This document shows, piece by piece, positions 19,891 to 29,440 of a DNA stretch of 35,979 nucleotides. The notes under the pieces are model-generated. The model worked only from the letters and a program-made list of their open reading frames with translations, searched no databases and was not told the origin of the DNA. The translations under genes were made by a program, and so were the position numbers. Numbering within the stretch: position 1 is the first letter of the stretch; each line of letters begins with the position of its first letter. This stretch comes from an uncultured Akkermansia sp. Its GTDB lineage: Bacteria; Verrucomicrobiota; Verrucomicrobiia; Verrucomicrobiales; Akkermansiaceae. The stretch is taken from NCBI GenBank assembly GCA_947631435.1, contig CANRLM010000023.1, positions 1 to 35,979 of the forward strand, written 5' to 3'.

Positions 19891-21140
19891 AGATTGCCAT
19901 TATAGGAACAGGATACGTGGGACTTCCCACGGGAGCGGGGCTGGCGAAGCTCGGGCACGATGTCACGTGCATCGACTGTGACCGCGAAAAGGTGGAGAAG
20001 CTGCGCGCCGGTCAGGTGACGCTCTTCGAGGAGGGGCTTGAGGATCTTCTCAAGTCGGGGCTGGAGTCCGGGCGTCTTACTTTCACCGATTCCATGGCTC
20101 AGGGAGTGCGCGGTGCGCAGCTCATCCTGCTGGCAGTGGGGACTCCGCCGGATCGTCGAACCGGTCAGGCTGACCTGCGCTACCTGTTTGGAGCGGTGAA
20201 GGAGGTTGCTCCCTTCCTGCCTTCCGAGGCCGTTGTAGCCGTCAAATCAACGGTACCGGTCGGCACAGGGGATGAAGTTGAGAAGCGGATTCGCAAGACC
20301 AACCCGAAGGCGCGGGTCGAGGTAATCTCCCTGCCGGAGTTCCTTCGCGAGGGCTACGCTGTGCATGACTTCTTCCACCCTGTACGCATTGTCGTGGGCA
20401 CGCAATCACAAAAAGCGAGGGAACTCATTCAGGAGCTCTACGCTCCTCTCCCCAATGCAACCAGATTCCTCTTCGTAGCGCGTCGTTCCTCGGAGGCCAT
20501 CAAGTATGCCTCCAACGCCTTCCTGGCGGTGAAGATTCACTACATCAACGAGATGGCGGACTTCTGCGAAGCGGCGGGAGCCAACATCCACGAGGTGGCG
20601 CAGGGCATGGGGCTTGATTCGCGCATCGGACCGGCGTTCCTCAAACCCGGACCGGGCTACGGCGGCTCCTGCTTTCCGAAGGATACAAAAGCCATCGAAC
20701 ACATGGCGCGCAAACTGGGGGTGGAACTCTCGCTTATCCGAGCTGCCATCAAGGGGAACAAAAAGCGCCGTGAACACATGGCGCAGCGCATCCTGAAAGA
20801 GGTGGAAGATGTGCCCTCCCCGAAGATTGCCGTCTGGGGGCTGGCCTTCAAGGAAGGAACGGACGACTGCCGGGAGAGTCCCGCCGTGGAGATTGTGCAG
20901 TGCCTGGCGAGTCACCACGTGGACGTATGCGTCTACGACCCGCAGGCGATGACGACGGCGCGGCGCATCTTGGGCGACAGCGTTCAATACGCGCCGGATA
21001 TGTACAGCGCAGCGCTTGGAGCCGATGTGTTGGTTATCCTCACGGAATGGCCGCAATTTGATGCGGCGGACTGGAAACGAGTGGCAAACGGGCTGCGCTC
21101 TCGTCATATTTTAGACTTCCGCTTTTTCAAAAAACGATGA
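19887..21140 (+). CDS. ugd: UDP-glucose 6-dehydrogenase
   Basis: [59 protein letters not shown]. Confidence 0.94.
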   Translation: MKIAIIGTGYVGLPTGAGLAKLGHDVTCIDCDREKVEKLRAGQVTLFEEGLEDLLKSGLESGRLTFTDSMAQGVRGAQLILLAVGTPPDRRTGQADLRYLFGAVKEVAPFLPSEAVVAVKSTVPVGTGDEVEKRIRKTNPKARVEVISLPEFLREGYAVHDFFHPVRIVVGTQSQKARELIQELYAPLPNATRFLFVARRSSEAIKYASNAFLAVKIHYINEMADFCEAAGANIHEVAQGMGLDSRIGPAFLKPGPGYGGSCFPKDTKAIEHMARKLGVELSLIRAAIKGNKKRREHMAQRILKEVEDVPSPKIAVWGLAFKEGTDDCRESPAVEIVQCLASHHVDVCVYDPQAMTTARRILGDSVQYAPDMYSAALGADVLVILTEWPQFDAADWKRVANGLRSRHILDFRFFKKR

Positions 21141-22123
21141 AAGAGGGAAACAAACAGATCCTCGTGATGGGAGGAGCGGGCTACATCGGCTCGCACACGG
21201 TGCGGCATCTGCTGGATCGTGGCTACCGCGTGGTGGTGGCCGATAACCTGATCTATGGGCACCGCGAGGCGGTGGATACCCGCGCGGCGTTTGAGAAGGC
21301 CGACCTGCTGGAGCCGGAAAGCCTGAAGGCTCTCTTTGAAAAGTACGTCATCGGCGCCGTGGTGCACTTCGCTGCCTTTGCCTACGTGGGAGAAAGCGTG
21401 GTCAAGCCCGCCAAGTACTACCGAAACAACGTGGTCGGCACGCTCAACCTGCTGGATGCTATGCTGGAGCACGGTGTGAAGAAGATTGTATTCTCCTCCA
21501 CCTGCGCCACCTACGGTGAACCGCGCTACACGCCCATCGATGAGAAGCACGCTCAAAATCCCATCAACCCCTACGGGCGCAGCAAGCTCATGGTGGAGCA
21601 GATTTTTTCGGACTACGAACGCGCCTACGGTCTGCAATACATTGCCCTGCGCTACTTCAACGCCGCCGGAGCCGCTGAGGACGGCAGCATCGGAGAAGCG
21701 CACGACCCGGAGACGCACCTGATTCCGCTGGCGCTGCAAGCCATCGCCGGCAAACGGGACTGTATCCGCGTGTTCGGTACCGACTACGACACGCCGGACG
21801 GTTCCTGCATCCGCGACTACATCCACGTGGAGGATCTGGCGGAGGCGCATCGTCTCGCGCTGGAGAAGCTGGAGGACTACTCCGGGTGCATCAATCTCGG
21901 CACGGGCTGCGGCACGAGTGTGCTGGAGCTGATCCACGCCGCCGAGGAGGTATGCGGCAAGTCCTGCCCCGTGGAATTGGCAGAGCGGCGTCCCGGGGAT
22001 CCGGCACGGCTTTACGCCAACAATGCCGCCGCTCGCGCTATCCTCGGCTGGCAGCCGCGCCATACCGATATCCGTTCGATCCTCTCCACCGCCCGGCAGT
22101 GGGAGCAACACCGACGCTTTTGA
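21137..22123 (+). CDS. galE: UDP-sugar 4-epimerase (GalE family, second copy)
   Basis: GGAGYIGSHTVRHLL, NPYGRSKLMVEQ, NAAGAAEDGSIGEAHDPETHLIP. Confidence 0.9.
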   Translation: MKEGNKQILVMGGAGYIGSHTVRHLLDRGYRVVVADNLIYGHREAVDTRAAFEKADLLEPESLKALFEKYVIGAVVHFAAFAYVGESVVKPAKYYRNNVVGTLNLLDAMLEHGVKKIVFSSTCATYGEPRYTPIDEKHAQNPINPYGRSKLMVEQIFSDYERAYGLQYIALRYFNAAGAAEDGSIGEAHDPETHLIPLALQAIAGKRDCIRVFGTDYDTPDGSCIRDYIHVEDLAEAHRLALEKLEDYSGCINLGTGCGTSVLELIHAAEEVCGKSCPVELAERRPGDPARLYANNAAARAILGWQPRHTDIRSILSTARQWEQHRRF

Positions 22124-22130
22124 CCTGACG

Positions 22131-23261
22131 ATGAGTACACCCCAATCGGAACACGTGAAGAACCTTGTGGTAGGCTGCGGCCTGTCCGGCATGGTCGTGG
22201 CGGAGCGTATCGCCTCCCAACTCGGTGAGCCCGTGCTCATCATTGACAAGCGCTCCCACATCGGCGGCAATATCTACGATAAGAAAGATCCCGAAACGGG
22301 AGTGACCGTTCATAAGTACGGACCTCACGTGTTTCACACCAACAGCAAGGAGGTGTGGGACTATCTGAGCCGTTTCACCGAGTGGCATCCTTTCATGTAC
22401 CGGGTGAAGGCAGTGGTGGACGGTACGGAAGTCCCGGTGCCTTTCAACCTCGATTCGCTGCATACGCTCTTCCCTCGCACGATGGCGACTCGCATCGAGG
22501 AGAAGCTGATCGCCTCCTTCGGGTTCAACACGGATGTGCCCATCCTCAAGCTGCGCGAGACCAAGGATGAAGACCTGCATCTGCTGGCGGATTTCATCTA
22601 CGAGAAGGTGTTTGCCGGGTACACGATGAAGCAGTGGGGGCTGACGGCGGAGCAGTTGGACGCCTCCGTGAGCGGGCGCGTGCCGGTACGAGTCGGACGG
22701 GACGACCGCTATTTCCGAGACACGTACCAGGCGATTCCCGCCGAGGGGTACACGGCGATGGCAAAGCGGATGCTGGAGCACCCGCTCATTGAGCTGCGCC
22801 TCAACACGAATTGGTCGGATGTGAAGGAGAAGATTTCCTTCGACAGACTTTTCTTCACGGGACCGATCGACGAGTTTTTCGGCTACGAGTTTGGGGCGCT
22901 CCCGTACCGTAGCTTGGATCTTCAATTTCGCAACCTGACGCGGGAGTTCGCGCAGTCCGGTCCGCAGATCAACTTCCCCTGCAACTACGACTTCACGCGC
23001 AGTGTGGAGTACAAGTACTACCTGGACGAGGAAACGACGCACACCACCATCTCGCACGAATACCCCTGCGCTTACTCTCCGGGCAACAACGAACCCTACT
23101 ACCCCATCCCCTCCCCAGAAAACGCCGCCCTCTACGAGCGCTACTCCCAACTCGCATCCTCCCTCCCCAACACCCACTTCCTCGGTCGCCTCGCCTCCTA
23201 CCGCTACCTTAACATGGACCAGACGGTGGAGGAAGCGTTGAAAATGTCCGTCCATCTTTAA
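22131..23261 (+). CDS. glf: UDP-galactopyranose mutase
   Basis: VVGCGLSGMVVAERIA, KRSHIGGNIYD, YGPHVFHTNSKEVWDYL, YPIPS. Confidence 0.95.
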   Translation: MSTPQSEHVKNLVVGCGLSGMVVAERIASQLGEPVLIIDKRSHIGGNIYDKKDPETGVTVHKYGPHVFHTNSKEVWDYLSRFTEWHPFMYRVKAVVDGTEVPVPFNLDSLHTLFPRTMATRIEEKLIASFGFNTDVPILKLRETKDEDLHLLADFIYEKVFAGYTMKQWGLTAEQLDASVSGRVPVRVGRDDRYFRDTYQAIPAEGYTAMAKRMLEHPLIELRLNTNWSDVKEKISFDRLFFTGPIDEFFGYEFGALPYRSLDLQFRNLTREFAQSGPQINFPCNYDFTRSVEYKYYLDEETTHTTISHEYPCAYSPGNNEPYYPIPSPENAALYERYSQLASSLPNTHFLGRLASYRYLNMDQTVEEALKMSVHL

Positions 23262-23281
23262 CTACTTGAATCATCTCTCCC

Positions 23282-24130
23282 ATGTCAATTCCTATTCCAC
23301 GCACCTCAACCTCTTACACCGTTCGTTCTTCAACTCCTTGCGCTATTAATCCCTCCCGATGCTGGATGAATATCGGTGTAAAGAAATTGGCCGAGGCGGC
23401 TCAAAAGAAAGCAAAATTCCGGTTCATTTGTGATATGCCTGACTGTAGTTCCATATTTTCGATAAAAGCAAAGGAACTTCAAACAGCTTTAAAAGGATCT
23501 GTTGCAATTATCGGACGAGACACAAGCCAAGAAAAATTCTCTTTCTATCTCGATTACCAGGAAGGTATGATTTATGCTACTGTCACGCAAAGGGATCGGA
23601 CCGTCCTATGTCGCTTGACAACCGATAAATCCATCAACCAAGATGATCTTCGAGGGGAAATTATAGGGAAGGAGAAAAATATAGGTGAAACAATGGGGCT
23701 AACACCTATTGACTATAATAGTTTGTCAGCAAAACAAAAGGAAATATATAACATTCAAAAACTTTGTTCCATATTGGCTGATTATGGATATGAAAGCCAT
23801 AAGATAGTTAATGATTCGAACTATGCCGATGTGATCGCTTACCGCAATAAAGTAATTGCTGGTAATCCTTATGATGTGCTCCTTCTGCAAGTTAAGGGAC
23901 GGCTCACTGTAAAGTCGGCATACCAAGGAAAAAACCTTTATATAGCTTTCCCTGATCCTGAGGAGGAAGGGTGGTATATCATTCCCCACGATGTAATTCA
24001 GAAACATATCCTTCCACCCTCATTTTTGGAAACAAAATCGTGGCAAAAACAAGGTATTTACCATGTCGGCAAATTGTCTCAAAAAATAAAACACAACATT
24101 GAGCCATATCTCCTTCCGCGTGTGAAATGA
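23282..24130 (+). CDS. Unassigned protein, possible PD-(D/E)XK-like fold (paralog of 18068-18913)
   Basis: Shares CWMNIxxKKLxEAA, IQKLxSxLADYGxE, DVIA...LLQVKGR, WYIIPHD with the 18068 gene, but AT-rich. Confidence 0.7.
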   Translation: MSIPIPRTSTSYTVRSSTPCAINPSRCWMNIGVKKLAEAAQKKAKFRFICDMPDCSSIFSIKAKELQTALKGSVAIIGRDTSQEKFSFYLDYQEGMIYATVTQRDRTVLCRLTTDKSINQDDLRGEIIGKEKNIGETMGLTPIDYNSLSAKQKEIYNIQKLCSILADYGYESHKIVNDSNYADVIAYRNKVIAGNPYDVLLLQVKGRLTVKSAYQGKNLYIAFPDPEEEGWYIIPHDVIQKHILPPSFLETKSWQKQGIYHVGKLSQKIKHNIEPYLLPRVK

Positions 24131-24184
24131 AGGGAAAAGAAAAGATAAGGCAAGAATTCAAAAACTTACGGCACATACAGTAAA

Positions 24185-27100
24185 ATGGAAAAACAACCTA
24201 CGGTTAAAATTTTAATCGGGTATCATAAACCTGCCCATCTTTTCCAGTCTGAAATATTAGTTCCTATTCATTGTGGGAGAAGTTGTTGCTCGGAACCTAG
24301 CAAGGACGGACAAATTGATTCGAGCTGGTTGTTAAACAACATGATTGGAGATGACACAGGGGACAACATATCGAAAGATAATCGCTATGTCAATGAAGCA
24401 TCTGGTATATACTGGGCATGGAAAAATTATGCCAGCCTTGGCAATCCTGATTACATTGGGTTTATGCAGTATGGAAAACATTTGATTTTTAATCCATGCG
24501 CTAAGATATCGAAAGAGAGATGGTTACCTGGAGCAAAAGTTTATAATTACGATTTGGATTCTTATCTTCAGATGAAAAATCTGTCTCCGGAATATATTAT
24601 TCCATTGCTAAAACGATATGACTGCTTGTGTCCCGAAAAATATGATGTTAGTAATTTGTCGGGACACCCAAAATCCTGCAGAGAGAGGTTTGGAGAATTG
24701 TCAAGAGGGAAAATAGAAGTATTTGACGTAATGGTCGAAATTATTAATCGTAAATTCCCCCAATTTATACCTTTTTTGAAGGAAATTGAAACAAAAACGT
24801 CACATTATCCTTTAAATATGTTTGTAATGCGGCGTGATCTTTTTCAAGCATATGGAGATTTTATTTTCCCCGTTTTGCAGGAAATTCTAAATCGAGTTGA
24901 TTTATCTAAAGCAAGTGTAGAGCAAAAGAGAGCTCCTGCATATTGCGCTGAATTTTTGACATCAATGTATTTAAGTTATCTATCAAAAAACGGATATAAT
25001 GTTAAAGAACTAAATGTTGTTGTAATGAAAGAACCTTCAATAAAGATCTTGGTAGGGTATCACAAACCGGCTGCCATGCTCAGAGATAATGTTTTTGTTC
25101 CTATTCACTTGGGGAGAGCCTTAGCAACGCAGGATTCTAAGGATGGGGCGATAAGTCAAGGAGAATATCAGTGGATGCTAGATCATATGATGGGAGATGA
25201 CACAGGGGATAATATATCTCTTCTTAACCGTGAGTTTTGCGAAGCCACGGCGATGTACTGGGCATGGAAGAATTATGAGAAACTGGGTAATCCCGATTAC
25301 ATCGGTTTCATGCATTACAGAAGGCACTTATGTTTTGATGTGGACAATACCGAGGAGGTTCAGGCCTGTCTTGGAGGCATATTCAATGCTAAGATAAACC
25401 CAGAATATATTCGGAAGTATCGACTAACAGAAAATTCTATATTGGGAACGATACAGGATTGTGATATCGTTACCTCCCTAAAAGAAGATGTTTCCTTGGT
25501 AGGAGCAAAGGATGTGAGAGATATTTGGCGTATCAACAATAAATTACATTTGGAAGATATCGACCACATCATAGAGAAACTCGGAAATCTGTACCCTGAA
25601 TATAAAGATGTGGCACAAAAGTATTTATCAAGTTCGCATGCATACCTGAAAAACATTTTTATTCTAAGAAAACAGCAATTCATTGAATTTTGTGAAATGC
25701 TTTTTGGTGTTTTATTTGCGTGCCAAGATTTATGTAAAAAATACAAAAATCATCAAGAACATAGAGTTTTGTCTTACGCATCGGAATGGCTATTTGGTAT
25801 ATACATAACAAAAAAAGAAATGCAAGGGAACAAATGTTTGGAGCTTAAAAGGACTTTTGTCGAAAATACGGATACTGATACCTATCATATCCTGATTTCT
25901 TTTGATAATAACTATTATCGTCACGCTTATGTGCTGCTGAATTCGGTTTTTGCGAATAACAGGGATTCGAACTTCCAAATTCATGTTTTGTATAGCAAGC
26001 TTAAGCCCAAATATATAGATAAAATGACTTTCTGGGTCAAAAAGTTAGGCCATAGAATTTATTTTTATCATGTCGATGAGAAAAATTATGATTTTTGTCC
26101 AATAAAAAAAGGCGATAAAGTAACTATACAAACTTATTTTAGATTATTTGCAGCCAACTACTTGCCTACTTACGTAAAAAAACTTCTTTATCTTGATATA
26201 GACACTTGTTGTGTAGATAGTCTCAAAAGCCTTTTTGAAACAAGCATGGCGGATATTCCTGTCATGGCAGTGTATGGCCGTGCAAGTGAAAAGAGGCGAG
26301 AGAGCTTAGGAATGAAGCCAAGTGACAAATATTTCCAATGTGGAGTTTTATTATTGAATCTCGAGTATTGGAGAAAAAACGGATGCATTGAGGGTCTGAG
26401 CAAATTTATAAGAGATCACCATGACTGTCTGGTACGGTGGGATCAGGATGTTATTAATGGTTATTTCCGGGGGAAAATAGGATACCTAGCTCCTAAATAT
26501 AATCTCACGCAACCCTTTTTTGATAAGAATGCTATAAGCAATCCAGATCCCTTTTTTATGCAATGGCTTATCGCCCAAAAAGTGCAGGCCTGTAAGCATC
26601 CAGTTATCATTCATTTTACCGGATTTGATCGAATGAAACCATGGTGGAAGAATTCCACTGCTGATCCAAGTAAAAGAAAAATATGGCTTTCATACAGATC
26701 AGGTGTGCCATACGGTGAGAATAAATTGAAAAAATACAGGCAATTCTCTGTTATGGAGTATTTCAGAAATATCAGAGAAAAATTTGTAAAAACGAAGTCC
26801 ATACAGGCTTCTTTGGAGGAGGAACTGCATGCACTAAGGAAAATATGTCATGGCAATCTTTTCAAAATACAAACAAAAATTGAGGCTTCTTCTATCCATC
26901 CCAAAACTTTTGGGGAGTTTAGAGGTGTCAATGAGGGTAAGGATTTTGTTTTATGTGCTTCTGGACCATCAATCTTGCATTTTAACTCATCGATGATAAG
27001 CAACGGCAAATTTTGCGGCGTTAATAGCGCTGTTAGAAAAAGTGATATAGATTTTGATTATCTATTTTGTCAAGACCATCATTTCGAAAAAGGGAAAAAC

Positions 27101-27655
27101 CAATTTATTAATGAGTTTGATAATGGGAAGTGCATCAAATTTTATGGAAAGATCGAAAATCAAAGAATTTTAGCCATGGATGGGAACATTAATTTACGCA
27201 AAAAATACGGGGGTAACGTACATACGCATCGATTACCATTCGAGGACGTACTGACCAACCATGCAAGACCATATATTTTGTCTGAGTACATGGGACAAAT
27301 GCCGTATAATCTCGAATATGAACCAATGGCTGACGTTGGAGGAACTGTTTTTTCAGCAATGCAATTTGCCTTATTCACAAATCCCAAGAGAATATTCTTG
27401 GTTGGATGTGACCATACATCCGGTTATTTTTACGATCCTGATTTCAAAATGTTTGATGCTTCGATTCAAGCTAGCAATTGGGTTCGGTTTATTATGCCGT
27501 ACATAAAGGAGAATTACCCCAACATTCAAATAATTTCTGTCAACCCAGTTGGTTTGCGTGGATTGTTCAGGGACGTATATACGAGAAATTTCATCAGGAA
27601 ACACCCGAGGACAAAAGGTTACACTCTCTTAGAGGATATCGTGGAGGAATCATGA
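24185..27655 (+). CDS. Multi-domain glycosyltransferase: DUF4422-DUF4422-GT8-unassigned C-terminal domain
   Basis: Two tandem copies of KILxGYHKPA...VPIHxGR...MIGDDTGDNIS...YWAWKNY...GNPDYIGFM; GT8 part YHILISFDNNYYRHAYVLLNSV...LLYLDIDT; C-terminal FVLCASGPSILHFNS...VGCDHTSGYF. Confidence 0.85.
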   Translation: MEKQPTVKILIGYHKPAHLFQSEILVPIHCGRSCCSEPSKDGQIDSSWLLNNMIGDDTGDNISKDNRYVNEASGIYWAWKNYASLGNPDYIGFMQYGKHLIFNPCAKISKERWLPGAKVYNYDLDSYLQMKNLSPEYIIPLLKRYDCLCPEKYDVSNLSGHPKSCRERFGELSRGKIEVFDVMVEIINRKFPQFIPFLKEIETKTSHYPLNMFVMRRDLFQAYGDFIFPVLQEILNRVDLSKASVEQKRAPAYCAEFLTSMYLSYLSKNGYNVKELNVVVMKEPSIKILVGYHKPAAMLRDNVFVPIHLGRALATQDSKDGAISQGEYQWMLDHMMGDDTGDNISLLNREFCEATAMYWAWKNYEKLGNPDYIGFMHYRRHLCFDVDNTEEVQACLGGIFNAKINPEYIRKYRLTENSILGTIQDCDIVTSLKEDVSLVGAKDVRDIWRINNKLHLEDIDHIIEKLGNLYPEYKDVAQKYLSSSHAYLKNIFILRKQQFIEFCEMLFGVLFACQDLCKKYKNHQEHRVLSYASEWLFGIYITKKEMQGNKCLELKRTFVENTDTDTYHILISFDNNYYRHAYVLLNSVFANNRDSNFQIHVLYSKLKPKYIDKMTFWVKKLGHRIYFYHVDEKNYDFCPIKKGDKVTIQTYFRLFAANYLPTYVKKLLYLDIDTCCVDSLKSLFETSMADIPVMAVYGRASEKRRESLGMKPSDKYFQCGVLLLNLEYWRKNGCIEGLSKFIRDHHDCLVRWDQDVINGYFRGKIGYLAPKYNLTQPFFDKNAISNPDPFFMQWLIAQKVQACKHPVIIHFTGFDRMKPWWKNSTADPSKRKIWLSYRSGVPYGENKLKKYRQFSVMEYFRNIREKFVKTKSIQASLEEELHALRKICHGNLFKIQTKIEASSIHPKTFGEFRGVNEGKDFVLCASGPSILHFNSSMISNGKFCGVNSAVRKSDIDFDYLFCQDHHFEKGKNQFINEFDNGKCIKFYGKIENQRILAMDGNINLRKKYGGNVHTHRLPFEDVLTNHARPYILSEYMGQMPYNLEYEPMADVGGTVFSAMQFALFTNPKRIFLVGCDHTSGYFYDPDFKMFDASIQASNWVRFIMPYIKENYPNIQIISVNPVGLRGLFRDVYTRNFIRKHPRTKGYTLLEDIVEES

Positions 27656-28566
27656 AGAAAGTACTTATCACCACTTCATCGTTTGGAAGGCAGGATGCCA
27701 GTCCCCTTGAAACACTTAAAAGCAGTGGTTTGGAATACGTACTTAACCCACATGGGAGAAAGCTGACTGAGGAAGAGCTGATCTCACTCGTCTCTCAGCA
27801 CCGACCAGACTACATTATTGCAGGCACGGAAAAAATGAGTGCTCGAGCGTTGGGTGTCATGAAGCCACACGTCAAACTGATCTCACGTTGCGGAGTCGGA
27901 ATGGATGGTATTGACTTGCAATACGCCAAACAGGTTGGTATCAAAGTCATGAATACGCCGGATGCGCCGACGGCAGCTGTAGCCGAGCTAACCTTGGGAA
28001 TCATGCTCGACTTACTACGCGGTATATCAAGGGCGGACAGGAACATCCGACGCACCCACTTTGAAAAATCAATGGGCAACTTGTTGTCTGGAAAAACTGT
28101 AGGATTGATCGGGTGTGGGCGAATAGGCTCTTATTTAGCAAAGCTTTTACAAGTGACAGGTTGCCATGTGATAGGTTACGATTCATGTTTGAGCCAACAC
28201 CCGACAATCAAATTGAAACCATTTCTCGAAGTTGTGGAAGAGGCGGATATTCTTACCCTTCACATACCCTATACGGAGAGCAACCATCATCTGATCAATA
28301 AAAAGACACTGGATTTCATGAAGCCGACAGCGTATTTGATTAACGCATCGCGGGGCGGGCTCGTGAATGAGGGGGACTTGTATGAAGCCATAAAAGAAGG
28401 AAAGATTGCAGGGGCTGGTTTAGATTGTTACGAAAAAGAACCTTATGATGGGAAATTGAGGGAATTGGATAATGTCGTTCTGACTCCCCACATAGGTTCC
28501 TATGCAGCTGAAGCTCGTTGCAAACAGGAAATGGACGCTGTTGAGAACATCTTGCAAAACTTATAA
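27652..28566 (+). CDS. D-2-hydroxyacid dehydrogenase (phosphoglycerate dehydrogenase-like)
   Basis: RCGVGMDGIDL, GLIGCGRIGSYLAKLL, INASRGGLVNE, LTPHIGSY. Confidence 0.9.
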   Translation: MKKVLITTSSFGRQDASPLETLKSSGLEYVLNPHGRKLTEEELISLVSQHRPDYIIAGTEKMSARALGVMKPHVKLISRCGVGMDGIDLQYAKQVGIKVMNTPDAPTAAVAELTLGIMLDLLRGISRADRNIRRTHFEKSMGNLLSGKTVGLIGCGRIGSYLAKLLQVTGCHVIGYDSCLSQHPTIKLKPFLEVVEEADILTLHIPYTESNHHLINKKTLDFMKPTAYLINASRGGLVNEGDLYEAIKEGKIAGAGLDCYEKEPYDGKLRELDNVVLTPHIGSYAAEARCKQEMDAVENILQNL

Positions 28567-28567
28567 A

Positions 28568-29440
28568 ATGTACAAAAATATATTAGTGACAGGTTCGTCG
28601 GGTTTCATTGGGAGCCACGTTGCCGATGAATTGACAGCAAGAGGTTACAAGGTCCACCTTGTGGATAAGATTCCTTCCCCATACAAACAAAAAGAGCAAA
28701 AGGAGGACATCGGCGATTTACAGGATGAGAAATTTCTGGTGGAAATTACGAGAGGAATTGACTGTGTTTACCACTTTGCCGGAATTGCAGATATAGGAGA
28801 ATGCGCCAAAAATTCCCGACAGGTAGTTATTAACAACATCCTCTCTACGGTGAATCTTCTGGAAGCATGCCGACTCAACCACGTCAAAAAAGTTATCTTG
28901 GCTTCCACCGCTTATGTCTTCTCAGATAATGGAGGATTTTACCGCACGAGTAAGAGGGCCTGTGAGAGTTTTTTGTGTGATTATCACAGGCTATATGGGC
29001 TTGATTACGCCATCCTGAGATATGGGTCTCTTTATGGTTCCAGGGCAAACATAAAAAATGGCGTTTACAGGCTTTGCAAGGGACTTCTGGATGCTGACGG
29101 AACCTACTTGCACGAAGGGGCCGGAGATGAAATGCGCGAGTTTGTTAATGTAGTTGATGCGGCACGACTTTCGGTGGACGTCATTGAGAAAAATTACCCT
29201 TCAAGGATATTCCTGATAACGGGGCTTGATAAATACAAGATGTCAGAACTGATTCAAATGGTGCAGGAGATTATAGGGAGAAAAATTCCCGTACAGTATT
29301 CGGAAACTCTAAGTGGCCACTACAAAATTACTCCGTACAGCTATCAAGTGGATGAAAGCGTCAAACTGGTGAATAATCCGTACTGCGACATGGGACAAGG
29401 AATCATTAATGTCATTAGAGAAATAAAAGCGAATGGGTAA
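28568..29440 (+). CDS. NAD-dependent epimerase/dehydratase
   Basis: ILVTGSSGFIGSHVADEL, ILASTAYVFS, LRYGSLYGSR. Confidence 0.85.
   Translation: MYKNILVTGSSGFIGSHVADELTARGYKVHLVDKIPSPYKQKEQKEDIGDLQDEKFLVEITRGIDCVYHFAGIADIGECAKNSRQVVINNILSTVNLLEACRLNHVKKVILASTAYVFSDNGGFYRTSKRACESFLCDYHRLYGLDYAILRYGSLYGSRANIKNGVYRLCKGLLDADGTYLHEGAGDEMREFVNVVDAARLSVDVIEKNYPSRIFLITGLDKYKMSELIQMVQEIIGRKIPVQYSETLSGHYKITPYSYQVDESVKLVNNPYCDMGQGIINVIREIKANG

Noticed and set aside
21104-22270. 388-aa minus-strand ORF opposite galE
   Set aside because: Antisense shadow of a clear GalE gene.
22038-23255. 405-aa minus-strand ORF opposite glf
   Set aside because: Antisense shadow ORF of a well-supported GC-rich CDS; no recognisable domain.
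23041-23261. C-rich wobble positions at the glf 3' end as a recombination scar
   Set aside because: Explained by local amino-acid composition (Asn, Pro, Thr, Ser, Tyr) without another boundary signal.
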